A model generated the notes under the pieces. That model was not told where the DNA came from and did no database searches. It saw only the letters and a list, made by a program, of their open reading frames with translations. Below are positions 1 to 11,125 of a DNA stretch of 11,125 bases, piece by piece. Every line of letters begins with the position of its first letter. Position 1 is the first letter of the stretch. The stretch is taken from positions 1 to 11,125 of the forward strand of contig VBGS01000146.1 of assembly GCA_005889445.1 (NCBI GenBank), given 5' to 3'. Source of the DNA: Chloroflexota bacterium (GTDB lineage: Bacteria > Chloroflexota > Limnocylindria > P2-11E). Position numbers and translations under genes: made by a program.

Positions 1-21
1 CCCACCGCGCGACAGACGGGA

Positions 22-33
22 GGCCTTCGGGCC
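22..33 (+). promoter_or_regulatory. small UUCG-tetraloop hairpin before rplA
   Basis: Four-base arms GGCC (22-25) and GGCC (30-33) enclose TTCG, giving a C(UUCG)G tetraloop, an unusually stable RNA loop. It ends 3 nt before the rplA Shine-Dalgarno sequence. It may set the accessibility of the ribosome-binding site or be a processing remnant between rplK and rplA. The stem is only 4 bp and no function can be shown from sequence. Confidence 0.4.
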
Positions 34-36
34 GAG

Positions 37-42
37 AGGAGA
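37..42 (+). promoter_or_regulatory. Shine-Dalgarno sequence deciding the rplA start
   Basis: AGGAGA at 37-42 is a good anti-16S match. Counting from the AGGAG core (37-41), it lies 4 nt before CTG 46 and 7 nt before ATC 49, and no ATG, GTG or TTG follows in the rplA frame until position 193. Its spacing therefore favours initiation at 46-49 rather than at 193. Confidence 0.7.
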
Positions 43-45
43 CGA

Positions 46-768
46 CTGATCGCCAAGCGACACGGCACGCGCTACAACGCGCTCGCGGAAAAGATCGAGC
101 GCGGCCGCGAATACCAGCCGACCGAGGCCGCGAGGCTCATCAAGGACACCAGCCAGGCCAAGTTCGACACGACCGTTGAGCTTCACCTGCGCATGGGCGT
201 CGACCCCAAGCATGCCGACCAGATGGTCCGCGGCGCTGCCGTCCTTCCGAACGGCACCGGCAAGAAGGTCCGCGTCATCGCGTTCGCGCAGGGCGACAAG
301 GCGCGCGAGGCGCAGGCCGCTGGCGCGGACGCCGTCGGCGCGGACGATCTCGCGAAGCGCATCGAGGGCGGCTGGCTGGATTTCGACGTCGCCGTCGCGA
401 CGCCTGATCTCATGGGCCAGGTCGGTCGTCTCGGCCGTGTGCTCGGTCCGCGCGGCCTGATGCCGAACCCGAAGTCCGGCACGGTGACGTTCGACGTGGG
501 CAAGGCCGTCCGCGACGCCAAGGGCGGCAGGGTCGAGTTCCGGACCGACAAGACCGGCGTCATCCACACGGTCGTTGGCAAATCGTCTTTCACCGAGGAG
601 CAGATCCTGGGGAATCTCGCGACGCTGTTCGACGCGATCAACCGAGCGCGTCCGGCCGGCGTGAAGGGCACCTACATCCGCGCCGCGCATCTCACGAGCA
701 CCCAGGGGCCGAGCGTGAAGCTCGACCTCGGCTCCGCGAACGAGCTCGCCGGCACCTCGAGGGCATAA
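46..768 (+). CDS. rplA: 50S ribosomal protein L1
   Basis: L1 binds 23S rRNA (helices 76-78) to form the mobile L1 stalk that releases deacylated tRNA, and in many bacteria represses its own operon. Family signatures are clear: GVDPKHADQMVRG, the GWLDFDVAVATPDLMG segment, LGPRGLMPNPK, GTVTFDV and a C-terminal GTYIRAAHLTSTQGPSVKLD. Length is 240 residues if CTG 46 is the start and 239 if ATC 49 is, both normal for L1. The frame contains no ATG, GTG or TTG before 193, yet residues 3-48 (AKRHGTRYNALAEK onwards) are unmistakably L1. Aligned to the usual MAKR start, the initiator falls on ATC 49. CTG 46 is annotated because it is the more usual rare start. The frame is open to the window edge, so a start further upstream is not excluded. 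Stop is TAA 766-768. Confidence 0.95.
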   Translation: MIAKRHGTRYNALAEKIERGREYQPTEAARLIKDTSQAKFDTTVELHLRMGVDPKHADQMVRGAAVLPNGTGKKVRVIAFAQGDKAREAQAAGADAVGADDLAKRIEGGWLDFDVAVATPDLMGQVGRLGRVLGPRGLMPNPKSGTVTFDVGKAVRDAKGGRVEFRTDKTGVIHTVVGKSSFTEEQILGNLATLFDAINRARPAGVKGTYIRAAHLTSTQGPSVKLDLGSANELAGTSRA

Positions 769-771
769 CCC

Positions 772-793
772 GCGGTCGCGCCGGAGCGACCGC
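772..793 (+). terminator. perfect 8-bp hairpin between rplA and the kinase gene
   Basis: GCGGTCGC (772-779) pairs perfectly with GCGACCGC (786-793) around a 6-nt loop. It begins 3 nt after the rplA stop, and the tail TCCTCTTG is pyrimidine-rich but not a true U-tract. It could be a weak terminator or processing/stability hairpin for the rplKA message, or a structure that controls entry to the kinase start 5 nt downstream. GGAG at 783-786, the only SD-like bases before that start, lies mostly in the loop. Confidence 0.5.
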
Positions 794-798
794 TCCTC

Positions 799-1305
799 TT
801 GATCGTCGGCGGCTCGCCGGGTGCCGGAAAGACGACCCTCGCACGTGAGCTCGCGCGCCGTCTCGCATTACCGCTCATCGAGAAGGACGACGTAAAAGAG
901 GCGCTTGCCGACGTCCTCGGCGCCGCCGACCTCGCTGCCTCGCGCGAGCTGGGTCGGGCCACGTTCCAGGTGATGCGCGCGGTCGCGGCCCGTTCCTTGT
1001 CCGCCGGAAGCTCGATCGTCCTGGAAGCGAACTTCCATCGGCGCGAGTCCGAGCCTTGGCTCGCAAAGCTCGCCGAGCTCGCGACCGCGAAGGTCGTCAC
1101 CTGCCGAGCGAATGACGCCGAGATTCGCCGGCGCTTCGATGCTCGGCGACGTCATCCGGTCCACCTGGACCGCGAGGTCGCCGCTGCTGACTGGCCGCCT
1201 GAGAGCGAGTTCGCGCTCGACCTCCAGGTGCCGACGCTCACGGTCGACACGACGGAGGGATACGCACCAAGCATCGACGCGATCGTGCAGTTCCTCGTAA
1301 ACTGA
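799..1305 (+). CDS. AAA_33/zeta-toxin-like P-loop kinase, substrate unknown
   Basis: Predicted 168-residue cytoplasmic ATP-binding protein of the small P-loop kinase group that includes AAA_33, chloramphenicol phosphotransferase-like and polynucleotide-kinase-like proteins. The Walker A motif GGSPGAGKTT is at residues 4-13, directly after the first strand. EKDDVKEAL (28-36) fits the substrate-side acidic loop. IVLEANFHR (73-81) occupies the Walker B-like strand. The arginine-rich stretch RRRFDARRRHP (110-120) resembles a LID that clamps ATP phosphates. The TTG start gives the usual N-terminus for such proteins, but there is no well-placed Shine-Dalgarno sequence: GGAG 783-786 is 12 nt away and inside a hairpin. 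The frame is the same as rplA, separated from it by one TAA and ten sense codons. No partner reveals the substrate. Its place between rplA and rplJ suggests co-transcription with ribosomal genes but not a ribosomal function. Confidence 0.8.
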   Translation: MIVGGSPGAGKTTLARELARRLALPLIEKDDVKEALADVLGAADLAASRELGRATFQVMRAVAARSLSAGSSIVLEANFHRRESEPWLAKLAELATAKVVTCRANDAEIRRRFDARRRHPVHLDREVAAADWPPESEFALDLQVPTLTVDTTEGYAPSIDAIVQFLVN

Positions 1306-1354
1306 ACCCGAACGAACTTCATAGCCAGAGATCGCCGGTTCCTTGTGGATTAAG

Positions 1355-1370
1355 TCGGGCGAGCGCCCGA
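1355..1370 (+). promoter_or_regulatory. upstream hairpin of the rplJ leader
   Basis: TCGGGC (1355-1360) and GCCCGA (1365-1370) form a perfect 6-bp stem with loop GAGC. It sits immediately before the antiterminator-like arm of the rplJ leader and is probably a first helix of the same folded RNA, which in L10 leaders has several helices. Confidence 0.5.
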
Positions 1371-1373
1371 GCC

Positions 1374-1443
1374 TGCGGAGGCAAGCCAGATAGCGGCTCC
1401 GGCCGTCTCTTGCCTTCGTGTCCTACAGGACCGAAGGCGTTTT
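1374..1443 (+). promoter_or_regulatory. L10-leader-like attenuator upstream of rplJ
   Basis: Two alternative folds share bases. In the first, 1374-1385 pairs with 1409-1420 (12 bp, three G-U), enclosing a smaller helix: CGGC 1394-1397 with GCCG 1402-1405, and AGA 1388-1390 with TCT 1406-1408, separated by a 3-nt one-sided bulge TAG, as kink-turn-like L10 sites often have. In the second, 1412-1418 pairs with 1432-1438 and 1420-1423 with 1428-1431 (11 bp, one bulged T), followed by GTTTTG at 1439-1444. The second resembles an intrinsic terminator and cannot form together with the first. L10(L12)4 autoregulation of rplJL by attenuation is established in Bacillus subtilis; that this leader works the same way is inference. 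The T-run has only four Ts, so termination may be partial. Confidence 0.75.
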
Positions 1444-1461
1444 GAATTAAAGGAGGAGCTG

Positions 1462-2013
1462 TTGGCGAAGATCAAGACCGGGCCGAAGGTCAAGCGCAAG
1501 GGCGGGGGCGTTCCGGCGAAGGCGAAGAAGGTCGAGTCGCTCGCAGCGGATCTCTCGGGCACCGTCTCGCTGGTGGTGACCGAGTACCGCGGCCTCAAGG
1601 TCGGCGAGCTCCAGGAGCTGCGCCGGCGGCTGCGTCCGCGAGGCATCGAGTACCACATCGTGAAGAACAGCTTGTTCGCGCGCGCGGCCGACCAATCCGG
1701 GAAAGGCGAGCTGCGCTCGCTTCTCGCTGGGCCGACCGCCGTCGCGATCGGCGACGGCGATGAGGTGGAGCTCGCCAAGAGCCTCGTCGACGAGACGCGC
1801 GTCCTCAAGACGCTGAAGATCCTCGGCGCGCTCATCGGCGGGCGCGCTTTGGGAGCCGATGACGTCCAGTCACTTGCGCGTCTTCCAAGCCGTCCACAGC
1901 TGCAGGCAACGATCGTCGGAAGCCTGCAGGCCCCGCTCGCGCAGATCGTCGGCGTCCTCACCGCAGCCCAGGGAAACCTCGTCCGCGTGCTTCAGGCGCG
2001 CGGCTCGCAGTAA
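1462..2013 (+). CDS. rplJ: 50S ribosomal protein L10
   Basis: L10 anchors L7/L12 dimers to the ribosome, forming the stalk that recruits translational GTPases, and as L10(L12)4 it usually represses its own operon through the leader RNA. Recognisable segments are LVVTEYRGLKVGELQELRRRLR (strand plus helix of the rRNA-binding domain), EYHIVKNSLFARA, LLAGPTAVAIGDGD and a C-terminal helical region (PLAQIVGVLTAAQGNLVRVL) that carries L12 dimers. Length is 183 residues. The TTG start is chosen because AGGAGG (1451-1456) lies 5 nt upstream and no other start precedes the conserved domain. Compared with E. coli L10 it has about 15 extra lysine/glycine-rich N-terminal residues (AKIKTGPKVKRKGGG). It ends in tandem stops TAA TAG, with rplL 12 nt further on. 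Transcription is probably controlled by the leader at 1374-1443. Confidence 0.96.
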   Translation: MAKIKTGPKVKRKGGGVPAKAKKVESLAADLSGTVSLVVTEYRGLKVGELQELRRRLRPRGIEYHIVKNSLFARAADQSGKGELRSLLAGPTAVAIGDGDEVELAKSLVDETRVLKTLKILGALIGGRALGADDVQSLARLPSRPQLQATIVGSLQAPLAQIVGVLTAAQGNLVRVLQARGSQ

Positions 2014-2028
2014 TAGAAGGAGAGAAAG

Positions 2029-2430
2029 ATGGCAACGGACGTCAAAGAGAATCCGAAGTTCGAGAAGGTCGCGGGAGAGCTGGAGGCGTGGTCGATCCTC
2101 GAGATCGCCCAGTTCGGCAAGTACCTTCAGGACCGCTGGGGCGTTTCCGCGGCGCCGGTCGCGGTGGCAGCCGCCGCAGGGGCCGGCGGGGCCGCGGCGC
2201 CCGCGGAGGCGGAGGAGAAGACCGAGTTCACGGTCATTCTCAAGGAGACGGGCGCGTCGAAGATCAACGTGATCAAGACCGTCCGCGAGCTCACCGGGCT
2301 CGGCCTCAAGGAGGCGAAGGACCTCGTCGACGGCGCTCCGAAGCCGGTGAAGGAGAACATCGGCAAGGACGAGGCGGCGGCCGTCAAGAAGAAGCTCGAG
2401 GATGCCGGGGCGACCGTCGAGCTCAAGTAG
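2029..2430 (+). CDS. rplL: 50S ribosomal protein L7/L12
   Basis: L7/L12 is the multicopy stalk protein that contacts EF-Tu, EF-G, IF2 and RF3 and stimulates their GTPase activity. The N-terminal dimerisation helices cover about residues 1-40 (EAWSILEIAQFGKYLQDRWG). An alanine/glycine hinge occupies about 41-60. The C-terminal factor-binding domain runs from EEKTEFTVILKE to the end, with the signature KINVIKTVRELTGLGLKEAK and the DLVDGAPKPVKE loop. At 133 residues it is slightly longer than E. coli L12 because of a few extra N-terminal residues. AAGGAG (2017-2022) lies 6 nt before ATG 2029. It forms a two-gene unit with rplJ, closed by the terminator 19 nt downstream. Confidence 0.97.
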   Translation: MATDVKENPKFEKVAGELEAWSILEIAQFGKYLQDRWGVSAAPVAVAAAAGAGGAAAPAEAEEKTEFTVILKETGASKINVIKTVRELTGLGLKEAKDLVDGAPKPVKENIGKDEAAAVKKKLEDAGATVELK

Positions 2431-2449
2431 CGAACCGCACAAGACCGCG

Positions 2450-2480
2450 AAAGAGGCCCGTTTTCGGGCCTCTTTTCGTT
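2450..2480 (+). terminator. intrinsic terminator of rplJL
   Basis: AAAGAGGCCCG (2450-2460) pairs with CGGGCCTCTTT (2465-2475), an 11-bp perfect stem with loop TTTT, and the tail continues TTTCGTT. This is a textbook Rho-independent terminator 19 nt after the rplL stop, so rpoBC must depend largely on its own promoter. Confidence 0.93.
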
Positions 2481-2580
2481 AGCCGGCTTCCGCGGCCGCA
2501 TCCAGTTCTGGAAGCGGGATGCCCTGCCGATATCGTTCTCCGCGCGAGAGCGCCCTGATCGGCGGGCTCGCGAAAGGTGC

Positions 2581-2614
2581 CGGACCGGGGCCCCAGGGGA
2601 GGGGTCCCGGTTCG
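2581..2614 (-). terminator. long GC-rich hairpin, possible apbE terminator
   Basis: Bases 2581-2594 pair with 2601-2614 (14 bp with two G-U pairs when read on the plus strand) around a 6-nt loop AGGGGA. It begins 5 nt after the apbE stop, as read on the minus strand. The following minus-strand sequence GCACCTTTCG has only a weak T-run; the plus-strand tail GCGTTTCTAG is also weak. It may end apbE transcription, back up the rplL terminator, or protect 3' ends of the convergent transcripts. The rest of 2481-2580 shows nothing recognisable. Confidence 0.55.
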
Positions 2615-2619
2615 CGTTT

Positions 2620-3432
2620 CTAGGGGCTGAACGACCATCCGAGAGCGCCGTGCTGTCGTAAGAAGTCGGTCCCGGCGGATGAGCCGAGCAGCAGCGCCGC
2701 CTTCGCGAAGATCTCCGCGTCGGCGCCGGTCGTCGCCAGCACCGAGACCTCGGCGACGTCCGTCGCCGATGGAAGACCCGTGCGCGGATCGATGAGGTGA
2801 TGGAGTCCGTCGCCCCAGGAGCGCTTGCGGGTGCCGCTGGTGGCGGCGCCCATGTCGCGGAGGATCACGGTCTGGTCGCCCATTCCCACCGGCCAACCCT
2901 CGCCCTCCTCTCCGCCACCGCGCGCGAAGAGATCGCCGCAGAGATTCACGAGCGTGTTCGCGCCGAGATCAGCGGCGAGCCGATCGGCGAGCCATCCCTT
3001 GGCGATCCCGCCGAGGTCGATCGCCGCGCCCTGCCGAAGACGAGCTGCGCCCTCTCGCACGGCGAGCACGTCGGGAAGCGTGGGCGGGGGAGCGCTGATC
3101 GTCACCGCGGTTGGCCCTTCGCTGAACGTGCGCGTGTAGCCGGCGGCGAGGAGCGCCGGAAGCACCGCGATGTTGACGAGCCCGCCGGAGATCTCGTACG
3201 CGCGGAGCGACTCGCGAAGCAGCCCCTCCAGGATCGGAGTCACCTCGGTCCACCGCCCGGCGCTGGCGTTGAAGCGGGAGAGCTCCGACGTGCTGGTGAA
3301 CCGCGTGAGCCGGTCGTGCATCTCGTGGATCCATGCTTCGCCGTCGGCAAGCCGCCGCTCGGTAAGGCCGATCGCGTAGATCTCGCACTCCCCACCGAGC
3401 GCCTGAAAGATCCTCTTTTGAGGAACCGTCAC
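2620..3432 (-). CDS. apbE: FAD:protein FMN transferase (ApbE family)
   Basis: ApbE enzymes cleave FAD and attach FMN through a phosphoester to Ser/Thr of target flavoproteins, such as NqrB/NqrC, RnfG and FMN-binding-domain proteins. Landmarks over 270 residues: ELSRFN (50-55, flavin binding), DLGGIAKGW (139-147), NLCGD (163-167, usually NLGGD), ATSGTRKRSW (197-206), HHLIDPRTG (211-219) and an ADAEIFAKAALLLG helix with D238. The Thr usually found six residues after that Asp in the closest relatives I recall is Lys244 here, and the FD of the early G-x-FD-P segment reads VN (86-87). Both are family-level variants of uncertain effect. There is no signal peptide or lipobox, unlike exported ApbE, so a cytoplasmic enzyme is inferred. 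The GTG start has no visible Shine-Dalgarno sequence; the frame upstream is open but lacks starts. No flavinylation target is in the window. The gene lies antisense between rplL and rpoB. Confidence 0.9.
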   Translation of the reverse strand: MTVPQKRIFQALGGECEIYAIGLTERRLADGEAWIHEMHDRLTRFTSTSELSRFNASAGRWTEVTPILEGLLRESLRAYEISGGLVNIAVLPALLAAGYTRTFSEGPTAVTISAPPPTLPDVLAVREGAARLRQGAAIDLGGIAKGWLADRLAADLGANTLVNLCGDLFARGGGEEGEGWPVGMGDQTVILRDMGAATSGTRKRSWGDGLHHLIDPRTGLPSATDVAEVSVLATTGADAEIFAKAALLLGSSAGTDFLRQHGALGWSFSP

Positions 3433-3634
3433 TGTTGGAAGTAGACGGTAAGGACGACAAAGAGGGGAGAGAGCCTGCCGGGGAAGGAATGCTGGCGGCG
3501 GAGCTCGGCCGAGGGCCCCCGCGCGGCGGAGGGGTCCCCGCCCGACCTAGGGTGGGGAGACCGCCGCGTTGAGAGGGTTTCGGCCGAGCGGAGCCGGCCA
3601 GTGGCGGTTGTCGCCAGGCCCGAAAACTGACCCC
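3433..3634. other. GC-rich intergenic stretch between apbE and the rpoB promoters
   Basis: No convincing gene is seen here; open frames in it are short, compositionally skewed and unlike known proteins. It must hold the 5' leader of apbE and probably its promoter. CTCGGCCGAG (3504-3513) is a perfect palindrome, and its TCGGCCGAG core recurs at 3580-3588. I see no convincing sigma70 -10 box for apbE close to its start. Confidence 0.5.
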
Positions 3635-3663
3635 TTGACACGAACTGTCAACCTGCCAACAGT
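3635..3663 (+). promoter_or_regulatory. TTGACA inverted repeat and candidate promoter P1
   Basis: TTGACA (3635-3640) and TGTCAA (3646-3651) are perfect 6-bp inverted arms around CGAAC, operator-like in size. The left arm is a perfect -35 box with a weak -10 candidate AACAGT at 3658-3663 after 17 nt. The right arm read on the minus strand is also TTGACA, with a weak candidate CAGTTT at 3629-3624, which could serve apbE. A second inverted pair, ACTGT (3644-3648) and ACAGT (3659-3663), overlaps it. The element may be a bidirectional promoter, a repressor site, or both. Confidence 0.5.
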
Positions 3664-3679
3664 GAGCGGTTCTGGCCCG

Positions 3680-3708
3680 TTGACCGAGCGGTAGGGTCGG
3701 AATACGAT
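3680..3708 (+). promoter_or_regulatory. sigma70-type promoter P2 of rpoBC
   Basis: -35 TTGACC (3680-3685), spacer of exactly 17 nt, -10 TACGAT (3703-3708). The expected transcription start is near 3714-3716, giving a leader of about 67 nt before rpoB. It fits the need for a new promoter after the rplL terminator and the antisense apbE. GAGCGGT occurs at 3664-3670 and again at 3686-3692, inside the spacer, two helical turns apart. Confidence 0.75.
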
Positions 3709-3782
3709 ATCCACGTTGCCACAGGTCCATCCCCAGCCGTCTATCCGCCTGTCCAGCCATCAGCCCTGAGGAGGGTCAGCCC

Positions 3783-11125
<7,343 letters not shown>

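Noticed and set aside
193..768. Start of L1 at ATG 193
   Set aside because: This would remove about 48 residues of conserved L1 sequence encoded at 52-192; the frame and Shine-Dalgarno sequence support a start near 46-49.
1318..1354. Possible promoter just upstream of the rplJ leader (TTCATA and GATTAA-like boxes)
   Set aside because: Spacing and -10 match are poor; no pair of boxes meets a sigma70 pattern.
2797..3444. 215-codon plus-strand open frame opposite apbE
   Set aside because: ApbE motifs are clear on the minus strand; the plus product is skewed and unrecognisable.
2969..3760. 263-codon minus-strand open frame overlapping the apbE 5' half and the rpoB promoter region
   Set aside because: Very rich in R, P and S, different frame from apbE, overlaps the rpoB promoter; typical GC-rich spurious frame.
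3760..3782. TCAGCCC direct repeat and a 4-bp CTGA/TCAG stem around the rpoB Shine-Dalgarno sequence
   Set aside because: Too short and weak to claim control of translation; GGAGGG would remain in the loop.

Overview
The window is part of a GC-rich bacterial ribosomal-protein/RNA-polymerase cluster (the rplKAJL-rpoBC neighbourhood). The order is rplA (5' end at or near the window edge), a small P-loop kinase gene, an L10-leader-like regulatory RNA, rplJ, rplL, a strong intrinsic terminator, apbE on the opposite strand, a promoter region, rpoB, and rpoC (3' end cut off by the window). The protein sequences look most like Chloroflexota, perhaps a Limnocylindria-like lineage, with some actinobacterial similarity. 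This is a judgement from remembered family sequences (L1 segment VELHLRMGVDPKHADQ, RpoB and RpoC without the proteobacterial large insertions, a long helical insertion in RpoC). It is moderately confident for the phylum and weak below that.

Region 1-1305: rplA has no ATG, GTG or TTG at its family-consistent start. It begins at CTG 46 or, unusually, ATC 49. A perfect 8-bp hairpin lies 3 nt after its stop, and a 168-residue AAA_33/zeta-toxin-like P-loop kinase follows from TTG 799 in the same reading frame as rplA. Region 1306-2480: a structured leader with two mutually exclusive hairpins (antiterminator-like and terminator-like) precedes rplJ, then rplL and an 11-bp terminator. This looks like classical L10(L12)4 feedback control by attenuation.

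Region 2481-3782: apbE (FAD:protein FMN transferase) is on the minus strand, convergent with rplJL and divergent from rpoB, so it physically splits rplJL from rpoBC. The apbE-rpoB gap carries a good sigma70-type promoter for rpoBC (TTGACC, 17 nt, TACGAT) and, upstream of it, a TTGACA/TGTCAA inverted repeat with a second, weaker promoter candidate. Region 3783-11125: rpoB (1093 residues) and rpoC (at least 1353 residues) abut, with the rpoC GTG directly after the rpoB TAA. Every active-site motif I looked for is present except two notable substitutions: Gln at the rifampicin-pocket position equal to E. coli D516, and Gly at the RpoC position equal to E. coli N458. RpoC also has an approximately 185-residue coiled-coil-like insertion after the first zinc site.

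I see no phage, transposon, CRISPR, defence island, tRNA or rRNA. The core genes are housekeeping. The interesting material is regulatory (rplA start, L10 leader, rpoB promoter operator-like repeat) and structural (RNA polymerase substitutions and insertion, apbE placement), rather than a wholly new system.
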